From positions 1-64,000 of the forward strand of contig JBFOMG010000001.1 of the NCBI GenBank assembly GCA_040830725.1: a stretch of 64,000 nt of DNA. The letters are read 5' to 3'. Source of the stretch: JAWKWH01 sp040830725. GTDB lineage: Bacteria > Pseudomonadota > Alphaproteobacteria > Rhizobiales > Rhizobiaceae. Shown piece by piece: positions 27,078 through 36,387 of this stretch. Under the pieces are notes generated by a model. The model searched no databases. It was not told where the DNA came from and saw only the letters and a list, made by a program, of their open reading frames with translations. Position numbers and translations under genes: made by a program. Position 1 is the stretch's first letter, and every line of letters begins with the position of its first letter.

Positions 27078-27926
27078 ATGGTTGTTACGGCTTCCGATCA
27101 GGGCTCGACACGGCCGGAGCCGTACAGACGGCTTTCACGGCTCGCGACCGGGATCCTGGCCATCCTGACGGTGATATTTGGTTTGACATTGCTAATCTCT
27201 GATCCGAACGGCTGGATGCTTTTCCTTCGTTCGGTCTGTGCGGCCGGGATTGTGGGTGGGCTTGCCGATTGGTTTGCCGTCGAAGCCTTGTTTCGCCATC
27301 CGCTGCGTATTCCGATTCCGCATACCGCCTTGCTACGCAAGCGCCAGGACATTGCCGCAGAAAACATTGGTCGTTTCATCCAGGAATACATCGTAACTCC
27401 GGAACGACTTCGGGAAACCGTTGTCGCCGCGGACCAAGCGCGCGTCATTGGTTCCTGGTTGGAAGAGAAGAAGAATGCCGAACTATGCGCATCCTTGATC
27501 ATAAAGTATTTGACGCTGTCGCTTGGCCGTAGGCTCGGATTTGCTAGGTCGGGCGATGGGGGGCAAATGGGAGGTTTCTCCTCGACACTCAATTCACTGC
27601 TCGATCTACAGCGCCAGCCAATGCATTTCTCGATGACCATCGCCTTGCAACGAGTCGGGAAATCACTCCTGAACGATGAAAATGAAGCGCGGGAGCTGAA
27701 CGCCCAACTTGGCAATCTGGCGGAAAAGCTCGTCACCGCCAATCGGAAAGGCGTGGGGGACTATGTGGCTGAGACGCTGAAACAATGGGACACGGATGTG
27801 CTTGTCGATCGCGTCGAGGCGGAAGTCGGCCGCGACCTTCAATTCATTCGGATCAATGGTGCCGTTCTGGGTGGATTTCTCGGCGGGCTCCTGTTCCTTC
27901 TGGAGAAGATCGTCACATTCGGTTGA
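27078..27926 (+). CDS. DUF445 (YjiN-like) membrane protein, short form
   Basis: 282 residues from the ATG at 27078 (AAAGG upstream); an in-frame start inside phaZ is unlikely. One N-terminal hydrophobic stretch (about residues 20-55) and the family signature GLADWFAVEALFRHPLRIPIPHT are clear, as is the C-terminal RINGAVLGGFLGGLLFLLE. The family is usually about 420 residues, so roughly 140 central residues appear to be missing. Function unknown; likely inner-membrane anchored. Its link to the PHA genes is only positional. Confidence 0.7.
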   Translation: MVVTASDQGSTRPEPYRRLSRLATGILAILTVIFGLTLLISDPNGWMLFLRSVCAAGIVGGLADWFAVEALFRHPLRIPIPHTALLRKRQDIAAENIGRFIQEYIVTPERLRETVVAADQARVIGSWLEEKKNAELCASLIIKYLTLSLGRRLGFARSGDGGQMGGFSSTLNSLLDLQRQPMHFSMTIALQRVGKSLLNDENEARELNAQLGNLAEKLVTANRKGVGDYVAETLKQWDTDVLVDRVEAEVGRDLQFIRINGAVLGGFLGGLLFLLEKIVTFG

Positions 27927-27967
27927 GTGTGTCATCAGTCCGATGCAGAGAATGAAATCGTCGCATA

Positions 27968-27979
27968 GCCCTTTTGGGT
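27968..27979. promoter_or_regulatory. CCC-TTTT-GGG dyad upstream of the nitrilase gene
   Basis: GCCCTTTTGGGT in the gap between the DUF445 gene and the nitrilase-family gene, about 95 bases before the latter's start; member of the recurring CCC-N4-GGG group. Confidence 0.35.
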
Positions 27980-28072
27980 GACTGTCCGGTGCGTGGGCTC
28001 ATCGATAATACCCATTCGGCGTGTCGACGATCGACCGTCGCGCGCTCAAGCTATACCTATGGACACTGTACC

Positions 28073-28939
28073 ATGACACCTTTTGCGATCGCCGGAATCC
28101 AGACTCATATCTCGGCAATCGGCTCCAATGTTGACCATCTTAAATCCCGTATTGACATCGCCATGCGCCGTTTCGGGTGGATCGACATGATCCTGCTCAG
28201 CGAACTCGCACCATTTGGGCCGTTGATTGAGAAGCATCCTGATGACATCACGCCGACATTGGAAGCGTTCTGTGAAATCGCTCGAAATTGGCAAATTTGG
28301 CTTGTTCCCGGATCGATATTCGAGAGGCGAGGGGACAAGGTCTTCAATACTACCGTCGTGATCAATCCTAGCGGCGAAATCATTGGTCGCTACGACAAGT
28401 TGTTTCCGTTTTTGCCATATGAGGTTGGCGTTGAGGGTGGCAGCCGATTTCTTACCTTCGATGTTCCAAATGTCGGGCGGTTTGGATTGTCAATCTGCTA
28501 TGACCTATGGTTTCCTGAAACAAGCCGGACGCTGACGTCGCTGGGTGCCGAGGTGATCTTGCATCCGGTTCTGACCGGCACTACGGATCGCGATGTAGAA
28601 CTTGCGATGGCTCGCGCTACCGCCGCCCAGTTTCAGTGCTTTGTCATTGATGTAAATGGTCTGGGTGCTGGTGGATTGGGCCGATCCTGCATAGTCGGGC
28701 CCGGCGGCGATCTCCTGTATGAATGTCGCGCCGAAGAAGAAATTTTTCCAATCGAGATAGATATCGATCAAGTCCGGCATCAGCGCGAGTTTGGTCAAAA
28801 TGGCTTGGGCCAAGTCTTAAAGAGCTTCCGCGATCGAAACATCGAGTTCGATGTTTACAACCGTGCCAACGCTGACTTCAATGGGCTCGACGCGCTTGGC
28901 CCCCTAACGCTCAGAAGCAAGCGACCCGCGCAATACTGA
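28073..28939 (+). CDS. Carbon-nitrogen hydrolase (nitrilase superfamily amidase)
   Basis: 288 residues from the ATG at 28073 (no strong ribosome site; an earlier in-frame start is not homologous-looking). The catalytic triad is present as Glu44 (LLSELAPFGP), Lys109 (GRYDKLFPF) and Cys142 (SICYDLWFPE). The superfamily includes N-carbamoylputrescine amidase, omega-amidase and N-carbamoyl-D-amino-acid hydrolase. It stands alone by a dyad and directly precedes the ATP-grasp gene. A step on a carbamoyl or amide intermediate of the amine pathway is likely, but the branch cannot be read from motifs. Confidence 0.75.
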   Translation: MTPFAIAGIQTHISAIGSNVDHLKSRIDIAMRRFGWIDMILLSELAPFGPLIEKHPDDITPTLEAFCEIARNWQIWLVPGSIFERRGDKVFNTTVVINPSGEIIGRYDKLFPFLPYEVGVEGGSRFLTFDVPNVGRFGLSICYDLWFPETSRTLTSLGAEVILHPVLTGTTDRDVELAMARATAAQFQCFVIDVNGLGAGGLGRSCIVGPGGDLLYECRAEEEIFPIEIDIDQVRHQREFGQNGLGQVLKSFRDRNIEFDVYNRANADFNGLDALGPLTLRSKRPAQY

Positions 28940-28942
28940 CCT

Positions 28943-28956
28943 CCCCATTTATGGGG
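28943..28956. promoter_or_regulatory. CCCCAT-TT-ATGGGG inverted repeat upstream of the ATP-grasp gene
   Basis: A perfect 6-2-6 inverted repeat only 4 bases after the nitrilase stop and 73 bases before the ATP-grasp start. The G/C blocks are separated by six bases instead of four, so it may be a spacing variant of the CCC-N4-GGG dyad, a different site or a small terminator. Confidence 0.35.
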
Positions 28957-29028
28957 ATTCAGTCTGAGCCCCTCTGCCGTCCATAGTGCTGGAAACGTCA
29001 TCACTCGGATTGTTTGCAGGAGGAAACG

Positions 29029-30501
29029 ATGGTCAGACGGCGCCGAAGAACTAGCAGCCAGCATCTGTCAGGATTGCCGGAAATTCGCCGGTACTTTCAC
29101 CGGAACGAGCAGCCCATTTTTTTCGTCAGCCCAACGAACTTCAATTTGTTGGGCATGGATGAATGGTGTCGTAACTTCAAATTTATCAGTTACTTCGACT
29201 GCTATGATGGTCGGCATCCGAACGTCTTTGTGCCGTCTGAACTGCCGCATGATGAATTTGAAAGTATCGAGGACATAAACGGCTATCTGTTGCAGCATAA
29301 GGAGGTAGTTGACCTGCTGAACGCATGCACTACGAAGCCGGCGATCGTTATGTTGATGTTCGATGAGCGTATCGAACGAATTTGCAACGACCTTGATGTC
29401 GATGTTTGGTTTCCCAAGGCGGCTTTACGCGAGCGAATTGATGACAAGATCGAGACGGTACGAATCGGCGATGCCGCTGGCGTTCCCAGCGTCCCGAACG
29501 TCCTGTCCGAAGTCATAAGTTGGGAGCAGTTGCAGAGCGTCTCAAATGGTCTTGGCACCGATCTCGTGCTGCAGACGGCATTTGGGGATTCAGGTCACAC
29601 GACTTTCTTTATCAAGTCTAGAAAAGACTTCGAACGCGTTGCCGATCAGATCATCGGAAAGGGCGAAGTCAAAATCATGAAACGGATCGACAACCGAGGA
29701 ACCGCGGTCGAAGCCTGCGTAACATCTGCCGGTACCTTGGTAGGACCGTTAATGACAGAACTTGTCGGCTTTTCGCAACTCACGCCGTATCGTGGTGGTT
29801 GGTGTGGCAATGAAATATTTCCCAATGCGTTTGCGGAAGAAGTCCGTCGCACCTGCAGGGCCTATACCGAACAGTTCGGTGAACAGTTAGGCAAGGAGGG
29901 CTACCGTGGTTATTTCGAACTTGATTTTCTAATCGATAAAAACACCAACGAAGTCTATCTTGGAGAATGCAACCCACGCGTTACCGGGGCCAGCTCAATG
30001 ACCAACCATGCTGCATTTGCCCATGCGGACGCCCCCTTGTTTCTTTTTCATCTTCTCGAGTTTTCAGGCCAGTCTTTTGATCTGGATGTTGGGGAGATCA
30101 ACAATCGATGGGCCGACGAGGCCAATATTGATGATTGGTGCCAAATGGTCATCAAGCACACCGATCCGCATGCTGATATCATCACCGGCGCGCCACAATC
30201 GGGAATATACAAGCTGACTGACCAGGGTGAAGTGGAGTTTGATCGGTTTGACTATCACCGTCGAGCTGTTTCTTCAGAGAATGAGGCTTTTTTTCTCCGA
30301 ATCATGTCCAACGGCGACGTCCGCTACGAGGGCGGCGATCTTGGGATCCTGATAACGAGGGGCGATGCGATGGGTAGAGGTTTTGGGCTTCGAAAACGCG
30401 CCAAGCAGTGGATCGCCGGCATGCGAGAGCATTACGAATCCCAGCCGCTACCCGCTGATCGGGAAGTCCGGCCAACATCTACGATTACCAAATTGTCTTG
30501 A
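29029..30501 (+). CDS. ATP-grasp ligase of unknown specificity
   Basis: 490 residues; GGAGG stands five bases before the ATG. The ATP-grasp fold is recognised by the central LVLQTAFGDSGHTTFF lid region, KIMKRI, and the metal-binding YFELDFLIDKNTNEVYLGECNPR, where Glu and Asn would bind magnesium. Such enzymes activate a carboxylate as acyl phosphate and join it to an amine or thiol. The N- and C-terminal parts match no subfamily I know. Nineteen bases separate it from the C45 hydrolase gene. In this setting, ligation of a carboxylate (for example glutamate) to a diamine or amino acid is a good hypothesis, not a demonstrated one. Confidence 0.7.
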   Translation: MVRRRRRTSSQHLSGLPEIRRYFHRNEQPIFFVSPTNFNLLGMDEWCRNFKFISYFDCYDGRHPNVFVPSELPHDEFESIEDINGYLLQHKEVVDLLNACTTKPAIVMLMFDERIERICNDLDVDVWFPKAALRERIDDKIETVRIGDAAGVPSVPNVLSEVISWEQLQSVSNGLGTDLVLQTAFGDSGHTTFFIKSRKDFERVADQIIGKGEVKIMKRIDNRGTAVEACVTSAGTLVGPLMTELVGFSQLTPYRGGWCGNEIFPNAFAEEVRRTCRAYTEQFGEQLGKEGYRGYFELDFLIDKNTNEVYLGECNPRVTGASSMTNHAAFAHADAPLFLFHLLEFSGQSFDLDVGEINNRWADEANIDDWCQMVIKHTDPHADIITGAPQSGIYKLTDQGEVEFDRFDYHRRAVSSENEAFFLRIMSNGDVRYEGGDLGILITRGDAMGRGFGLRKRAKQWIAGMREHYESQPLPADREVRPTSTITKLS

Positions 30502-30520
30502 TTACGACGGCACCGGCCAT

Positions 30521-31498
30521 ATGAAAATTCAGTTTGAGAGACTTGACGTGCCAAGGTCAGATACGGCCTGGGCACAGAAGTTCACGACATACTGGCCTAA
30601 GTACAGAAAATGGTTCCTATCTCAGGGAGTAGCACGTCGCGAGACCTATCTCTCAGGAAGGCGTGCCATTGCTATCTACATGCCAGAATTGCTGCCGATT
30701 TATGACGATCTTTGCGAGCTGGCTGGCGGCGGCGATCTCGCCAGCCGCTTTTTAAGTTTCTATCGGCCGCCGCCCTATATGGCAGGTTGCTCGCAGGCCA
30801 TTTGGTCGGACGGCGTTTGCCGGCTGGTACGCAACTATGATTATGATCTTAACAAGATCGACGCTACGGTGGTGATGAGCCGTTGGGGCGGCCGGAACGT
30901 GCTCGCGATGACAGACGGTTTATGGGGAGTTGTGGACGGCATCAACGATGCCGGTCTAGCGGCATCATTGGCATTTGGCGGGCGCAAGATTGTTGGGAAG
31001 GGATTCGGTATTCCCATCATTCTGCGATATGTGCTGCAGGTTTGCGTGTCTGTCAGGGAGGCTAAAGCGGCACTGGAACAAGTACCTTGCAACATGGCTT
31101 ACAGCGTAACCGTCCTCGACAGGATGGGGGACTACGTAACAGCATATCTGTCACCAGAAGAAAAGCCGAAGTTCACTCGGAAGAACGTGGTGACAAATCA
31201 TCAAGATACGATTGCATGGGCCAAACATGCGAGAATCACGGCGTCGCCACAGCGGCAGCGTCACTTGCTGAATCTGCTTTCCAATAACAATGTTGGTTTT
31301 GATGATTTCCGCTCGGCGTTTCTTCAACGGCCGCTTTTTTCGACAAACTACGCGAGGGGATTTGGAACGATCTACACGAGTGTCTACGTGCCGGAAGAGA
31401 ATCGTTTGGAACTTCATTGGCCCGAAGACTTAACATGGCATCATGATTTTGAGAGCAAATCAAAGTCTGATCAGCTGGTATGCTACCCATCCATATAA
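30521..31498 (+). CDS. C45-family Ntn hydrolase/acyltransferase (isopenicillin N acyltransferase-like)
   Basis: 325 residues from the ATG at 30521. C45 proteins mature by self-cleavage before a Cys that becomes the nucleophile; here AGCS would cleave between Gly89 and Cys90, giving an ~89-residue small and ~236-residue large chain. RNYDYD (from Arg104) and TDGLWGVVDGINDAGLAAS follow as in acyl-CoA:6-aminopenicillanate acyltransferase-like enzymes. They hydrolyse or transfer N-acyl groups. Tight coupling to an ATP-grasp ligase gene suggests formation and later removal of an amide. The convergent ALDH gene ends 53 bases downstream. Confidence 0.75.
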   Translation: MKIQFERLDVPRSDTAWAQKFTTYWPKYRKWFLSQGVARRETYLSGRRAIAIYMPELLPIYDDLCELAGGGDLASRFLSFYRPPPYMAGCSQAIWSDGVCRLVRNYDYDLNKIDATVVMSRWGGRNVLAMTDGLWGVVDGINDAGLAASLAFGGRKIVGKGFGIPIILRYVLQVCVSVREAKAALEQVPCNMAYSVTVLDRMGDYVTAYLSPEEKPKFTRKNVVTNHQDTIAWAKHARITASPQRQRHLLNLLSNNNVGFDDFRSAFLQRPLFSTNYARGFGTIYTSVYVPEENRLELHWPEDLTWHHDFESKSKSDQLVCYPSI

Positions 31499-31550
31499 AG
31501 ACATAGGTTCCCCACTGAACGGGATTGTGTAGATTACCAAATTGAATCCA

Positions 31551-33044
31551 TCAAAGCGTGACCCAGACCGACTTCGATTGCATGTTTTCCAGAAGCGAAT
31601 CGATACATTTATCTCGGCCCTGACCTGATTGTTTCCAACCGCCCCAAGGCTGCGTCATGTCGCCGTTCATGTAGCCATTGATCCAAACCATTCCGCATTG
31701 CAGATCACGGGCAAGGCTGTGTGCATTTGTTATGTTTTGAGTCCAAATTCCTGCAGCCAGTCCAAACTCTGAATCATTCGCAATCGAAAGAGCCTGCTCG
31801 ATACCTTCATGACGAATCAGCGCGCCAACCGGACCGAAAATTTCCTCGCGCGCAATTGTCATGTCGGGGCTTACGTCCGCGAACAGCGTAGGACTCACAT
31901 AACAGCTATTGTCGAACTGATGGTCCACATCTCCGCCCAGAACAATCTTCGCGCCTTCGCCGACAGCACCATCGATGTAGCCGCGAACACGGGTTTGATG
32001 CGCCTTGTTCACAAGTGGTCCCATAGTTGTGGCGGGGTCCAGTGGATCTCCAGGCGCATACTTTTTAGTTGAGGCAGCAACAAATGCTTCTCTGAACTCT
32101 TCGTAAACTTCGTTGGCTACCAGGATTCTTGATCCCGCAGCACAAACCTCCCCCTGATTTCCGAATATTCCGTCGACGACCGCCGTCGCACAACGCTCCA
32201 TGTCACCAACATCTTTCAAGATAATTTGGGGCGATTTGCCACCAAGTTCAGCGCTGACTTTCTTAAGATTGCTATCCGCCGCGTATTTGTACATCAGTCG
32301 TCCGACCCCGGTAGAGCCGGTGAAAGATACTTTGTGTATATGCTGCGATCGTGCCAGCGCCTGCCCAGCAACTTGGCCGGTGCCAGGAACGACGTTGAAC
32401 ACTCCGGGCGGCCCACCGGCCACCAAGAACAACTGCCCCAACAGGATGGAGCTGAGCGAGGAATCCTCTGCAGGTTTCAGAACGACCGAATTCCCGGCGG
32501 CAAGCGCTGGTGCCACTTTCCAGGCGGCCATCATGAGCGGATAATTCCACGGTGTAATGCAACCGACCACGCCAAGCGGCTGGCGCACAATATAGTGATG
32601 AAATCCATCATTTGTGTTGGGAGTGGAACCACCGACCTTGTCGATTGCCTCGGCAAGAAATCGAAATGTCAACACTGCGCCCGGCAAATCGGTGGACTGC
32701 ATCTCCGACACCGGTTTTCCCATTTCGATCGTGTCGAGCAGTATGAAAGTGTCACCGTTTTCTTCAATCAAATCCGCGAAACGGTACAGAATGTTCATGC
32801 GTTCCCGAAGGGGCATGCGCGACCATACGCCTTCTCGAAACCGGGATTCGGCAAGAACAGCGGCACGCTCGACATCATCAGCAGTAGCGCTTGCGATGGA
32901 GGCGACCACATCACCGGTGGCAGGGTTTATGCTCTCGAACCGCGCGCCATCTGCACTGTCATAGAGGGAGTCACCGATCAAGAGGCGGGTTTCTGGCTGG
33001 AATTCGTCAGCAAGTTTTTGCCACTGCGCGTGCGTGTTCGTCAT
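31551..33044 (-). CDS. Aldehyde dehydrogenase, PuuC-like
   Basis: 497 residues from the ATG at 33044 (GGGAGAAAGGGA upstream). PWNYP (Asn167), Lys190 in VVLKPAEDSS, Glu266 in ELGGKSPQ and Cys301 in NQGEVCAAGSR are present. The length and the GQxC-AG-R pattern are like gamma-glutamyl-gamma-aminobutyraldehyde dehydrogenase and betaine aldehyde dehydrogenases rather than GabD. It diverges from the second M20 hydrolase and converges on the C45 gene, supporting an aminoaldehyde substrate. Two CCC-N4-GGG dyads lie in its promoter region. Confidence 0.8.
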   Translation of the reverse strand: MTNTHAQWQKLADEFQPETRLLIGDSLYDSADGARFESINPATGDVVASIASATADDVERAAVLAESRFREGVWSRMPLRERMNILYRFADLIEENGDTFILLDTIEMGKPVSEMQSTDLPGAVLTFRFLAEAIDKVGGSTPNTNDGFHHYIVRQPLGVVGCITPWNYPLMMAAWKVAPALAAGNSVVLKPAEDSSLSSILLGQLFLVAGGPPGVFNVVPGTGQVAGQALARSQHIHKVSFTGSTGVGRLMYKYAADSNLKKVSAELGGKSPQIILKDVGDMERCATAVVDGIFGNQGEVCAAGSRILVANEVYEEFREAFVAASTKKYAPGDPLDPATTMGPLVNKAHQTRVRGYIDGAVGEGAKIVLGGDVDHQFDNSCYVSPTLFADVSPDMTIAREEIFGPVGALIRHEGIEQALSIANDSEFGLAAGIWTQNITNAHSLARDLQCGMVWINGYMNGDMTQPWGGWKQSGQGRDKCIDSLLENMQSKSVWVTL

Positions 33045-33105
33045 TCCCTTTCTCCCAGTATCAATACCGTAAGACAATAATCATTGGCTCATGGCGTCGT
33101 CAGTC

Positions 33106-33157
33106 ACCCAAAAGGGGAAGAAAACAGGGTGCGCAAAGACTGTTCACCCATAGGGGG
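33106..33157. promoter_or_regulatory. Two CCC-N4-GGG dyads in the ALDH/M20 hydrolase divergent promoter
   Basis: ACCC-AAAA-GGGG (33106-33117) and ACCC-ATAG-GGGG (33146-33157) are in the same orientation exactly 40 bases apart, close to four helical turns. They lie 62 and 102 bases upstream of the ALDH start and 100 and 60 bases upstream of the M20 start. Spacing suggests cooperative binding by one regulator. Confidence 0.5.
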
Positions 33158-33216
33158 GATTGGATCGGAACTACTCGTGACGGATGTAGAAGAGGAGATG
33201 ATTGGGGAACTTCACG

Positions 33217-34458
33217 ATGCAAACGAGAATTAATTCCGAGCGCCTGTGGAACCGATTGATGCAGATGGCGCAAATTGGCGGCACGGCAAAGGGCGGATGC
33301 GATCGTCAGGCCCTGACAGATCTGGATGTTGAAGGCCGTTCGCTATTTGCGACTTGGTGTAGGGAGCTGGATCTGAACATATCCCATGATGCAATAGGCA
33401 ACATGTTTGCCCGACTGCCGGGGAAGAACCCGGCTCTACCGCCGCTGGTCATTGGCAGTCATCTTGATACTCAGCCTACCGGCGGAAAATATGATGGCGT
33501 ACTAGGCGTCCTTGCCGGACTCGAGGTCTTGCAGACGATAGGTGAAAAAGCCATCACGCCAGATCGGTCGCTGGAAGTTGCGGTCTGGATGAATGAGGAA
33601 GGTGCACGATTTGCCCCGGCCATGATGGGCTCGGGAGTGTTCGCCGGAATGCTCGACCTGGCCGAAATCAGGTCCGTCACAGATTCTGCCGGAATCAGTG
33701 TCGGTGAAGCGTTAGACCGTCACGGTTATTCCTCCGGTTCAGATCCAACCGCCAAGGACATGCACGCTTATTTAGAATTGCATATCGAACAGGGCCCTGT
33801 CCTGGAGGCGCAGGAAAAATCTGTCGGCGTGGTGACCGGCGCACAAGGTATCCGCTGGTATGATGTGACATTGGCCGGCCAGGAAGCGCATGCTGGGCCA
33901 ACGCCGATGTCGCTGCGCAGGGATCCGATGGAGTTAGTCCCAGACCTGGTCCGCGAAATCTTGGAAATCGGGAAAATCGATCCGGATGCCCGCGCGACGA
34001 TTGGTCAGTTTCAGGCCCATCCAGGCAGCCGCAATGTCATACCAGGTTCAATCTCGTTGACAGTTGATCTGCGTCATCCCAATGAAGAAACACTCTCGAA
34101 CATGCACGACCGGCTGACCGGCCATGTGCAAGGTCTATCGGAGATCTGCGCAGGCACTTCGGCAGAACTGCGCCAGATCTGGCACTCGCCGGTGGTCGAA
34201 TTCGACGACGACCTCATCCGATCAATACGGATGGGCGCTGAACTATTGGGCTACAGTCACCTAGACATGATTTCCGGCGCTGGACATGATTCGCTAATGG
34301 TTGCACGCTGTGTTCCCACCGCGATGATTTTCATCCCGTGTCTTGATGGGATAAGCCACAATGAGGCTGAGCACATCGAGCCTGAACAGGCAGAAGCCGG
34401 TGCAAATGTGCTGTTATGTGCTACGCTCGAAACTCTCGGAATTGCTATTCAAGCCTAA
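33217..34458 (+). CDS. M20-family Zn hydrolase (N-carbamoyl-amino-acid hydrolase type), second copy
   Basis: 413 residues from the ATG at 33217. The metal-binding set is complete and more orthodox than in the copy at 6053-7351: SHLDTQPTGGKYDG, NEEGARFAPAM, HIEQGPVLE, GAGHDS and the final SHNEAEH. Family enzymes cleave N-carbamoyl-L-amino acids, allantoate or ureidoglycolate. It stands alone on the plus strand, ended by a strong hairpin at 34481-34514. The divergent PuuC-like ALDH probably belongs to the same pathway. Confidence 0.8.
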   Translation: MQTRINSERLWNRLMQMAQIGGTAKGGCDRQALTDLDVEGRSLFATWCRELDLNISHDAIGNMFARLPGKNPALPPLVIGSHLDTQPTGGKYDGVLGVLAGLEVLQTIGEKAITPDRSLEVAVWMNEEGARFAPAMMGSGVFAGMLDLAEIRSVTDSAGISVGEALDRHGYSSGSDPTAKDMHAYLELHIEQGPVLEAQEKSVGVVTGAQGIRWYDVTLAGQEAHAGPTPMSLRRDPMELVPDLVREILEIGKIDPDARATIGQFQAHPGSRNVIPGSISLTVDLRHPNEETLSNMHDRLTGHVQGLSEICAGTSAELRQIWHSPVVEFDDDLIRSIRMGAELLGYSHLDMISGAGHDSLMVARCVPTAMIFIPCLDGISHNEAEHIEPEQAEAGANVLLCATLETLGIAIQA

Positions 34459-34480
34459 TGAGATTGGAACAGAGGTTCCT

Positions 34481-34514
34481 ACACGGCCGGACCAGTTGAT
34501 CGGTCCGGCCGTGT
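34481..34514. terminator. Bidirectional terminator between convergent genes
   Basis: ACACGGCCGGACC (34481-34493) and GGTCCGGCCGTGT (34502-34514) form a perfect 13-base-pair stem with an 8-base loop, located between the stops of the convergent M20 hydrolase and acyl-CoA ligase genes. The strongest terminator candidate in the window, although its flanking T/A runs are short. Confidence 0.75.
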
Positions 34515-34526
34515 TATCAGCACTGT

Positions 34527-36152
34527 TTACGCTCCTCGCTCTTCGAGTACGCCGGCGAACTTCTCCCGCAACACAATCTTCATCACCTTGCCGGTAGGAT
34601 TGCGCGGAATCTCGTCGGTGAATACGACCGCGTCCGGTATCTGCCAGCTGGCGATTTTTCCCTTATAGGCTTCCAGAACTGTTTTCTCGTCGATGTCCCC
34701 ATCGCTCTTGACGGCAATGAGAACCGGTCGTTCATCCCATTTCGGGTGACGCGCACCGATTACAGCTGCATCTGCCAATCCGGATATCCCTTGTGCAATG
34801 CCTTCAAGTTCGACAGAGGAGATCCATTCACCGCCTGATTTTATGATGTCTTTGGATCGGTCGCGAATTGTCATGTAACCGTCCGCGTCAATTGAGGCGA
34901 CATCACCTGTGGCAAACCATCCATCTTTGGTGGTGGTTGAATCGTCGAAACCGAAGTATTTGGAAACGACCCAATGGCCACGAATGTGTAGATCGCCATA
35001 GGCGACGCCATCATGCTCTACCGGCTGACTTTCGGCGTCGAAAATTTCCAGTTCCACACCAAATGGTGGCCGACCCTGGCTTGTTCGCAGTGCGTTTTGC
35101 TCCTTGACTGGCAGTGCAAGATGTTTGGCCAATAGTTTGTTAACCGAACCGACGGGGCTGGTTTCGGTCATACCCCATGCGTGAATGGTTTCGACACCGT
35201 GTTGGTCACGAAACTTGTCGATCATCGCAGCTGGACAGGCACTACCGCCGACAACCGTGCGTTTCAGGCTCTCCAACGTCGCGCCGGAGGCATCGGCCGA
35301 ATTCAACAACATCTGCCAAATTGTTGGCACACCAAGCGCAAGGGTGATTTTCTCATCCTCGATCAGCTTAACCAGGCTGTCGCCATCAAGGCCCGGTCCC
35401 GGCATGACCATGCGCGCGCCAACCATGGCGCTCGCATAGGGAACCCCCCATGCATTGACGTGAAACATTGGAACGACCGGCAGGACAGTTTCCATGGCCG
35501 AGATGTTCAGGCTATCAGGCAAGCTGACGGCGAGGCTGTGCAGCAGGGTCGAGCGATGCGAGTATAAAACGCCCTTGGGATTTCCCGTAGTCCCTGAGGT
35601 ATAACACAGGCTCGACGCAGTATTTTCGTCGAACTCTGGCCAAGTATAGTTCGTGTCGCCTGTTTCCAGGAACTCCTCATAAAACTCGAGGTTGGGCAGT
35701 TGACCCAGGGTCGTATCATCACGAGGGCCCATCAAAATGATCCGTTCGACCGAAGGGATTTCATCTTTCAATCCTGCAATCAGAGGCAGGAATGTCGCGT
35801 CGATAAAAATGATCCGGTCTGCAGCATGGTTGATGATATATTTTACCTGGTCAGGGAACAGGCGAGGGTTGATCGTGTGACATACAAGGCCACTACCAGA
35901 CACCCCAAAATACACTTCCAGATGGCGGTAATTGTTCCAGGCTATCGTGGCGCAGCGATCGCCGTGATTCATTCCCGCATTTGATAAGGCAGATGCCAGC
36001 TTACGCGATCGGCCGGCGACTTCACGCCAAGTTGTGCGCGTGATGCTGCGGTCAGTATCGACCGAGGTGATTTCCGCATCGCCGTGATAGCGGGCGGCGT
36101 GGTCGACCAATGAATTGATGGTCAACGGCATGGTCATCATTTGTCCAAGCAT
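34527..36152 (-). CDS. Medium/long-chain acyl-CoA synthetase (AMP-forming; AlkK/DmdB-like)
   Basis: 541 residues, ANL superfamily. The phosphate loop is SLCYTSGTTGNPKGVLYSH, followed by MFHVNAWG, WGMTETSPVG, GDVASIDADGY and the catalytic Lys in NPTGKVMK. Activates a carboxylate to acyl-AMP then acyl-CoA. This subgroup includes fatty acyl-CoA ligases and 3-methylmercaptopropionate-CoA ligase. GGGAGGACCCC precedes the ATG at 36152. It may feed the two acyl-CoA dehydrogenases and the PHA genes in the window. Substrate not assigned. Confidence 0.85.
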   Translation of the reverse strand: MLGQMMTMPLTINSLVDHAARYHGDAEITSVDTDRSITRTTWREVAGRSRKLASALSNAGMNHGDRCATIAWNNYRHLEVYFGVSGSGLVCHTINPRLFPDQVKYIINHAADRIIFIDATFLPLIAGLKDEIPSVERIILMGPRDDTTLGQLPNLEFYEEFLETGDTNYTWPEFDENTASSLCYTSGTTGNPKGVLYSHRSTLLHSLAVSLPDSLNISAMETVLPVVPMFHVNAWGVPYASAMVGARMVMPGPGLDGDSLVKLIEDEKITLALGVPTIWQMLLNSADASGATLESLKRTVVGGSACPAAMIDKFRDQHGVETIHAWGMTETSPVGSVNKLLAKHLALPVKEQNALRTSQGRPPFGVELEIFDAESQPVEHDGVAYGDLHIRGHWVVSKYFGFDDSTTTKDGWFATGDVASIDADGYMTIRDRSKDIIKSGGEWISSVELEGIAQGISGLADAAVIGARHPKWDERPVLIAVKSDGDIDEKTVLEAYKGKIASWQIPDAVVFTDEIPRNPTGKVMKIVLREKFAGVLEERGA

Positions 36153-36387
36153 GGGGTCCTCCCGATTGCGCTCAGTTTAGGTCTGGAAAGATCGCAGGTA
36201 ATCGCAGGGGACGAATCAGGTAAATAACACAGAAGGGGGAGAGCTGCCGGTTTAGCCAACAGCAGATAACGCCTTGGGGTTACTCACTTCATTCAATGCA
36301 TGGCGTATGAAGGTGGCATCTATGGCGCCGCCCGCAACTGGTCGACGCCATTCAATTCACCGATTTATGTAACAGACGGTGGGGAAC
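36153..36387. other. Divergent intergenic region, acyl-CoA ligase / FAD oxidase
   Basis: 235 non-coding bases separating divergent genes. ACAC-AGAA-GGGG at 36227-36238 is a one-mismatch version of the CCC-N4-GGG dyad. No gene is seen and no promoter boxes can be placed confidently. Confidence 0.3.
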
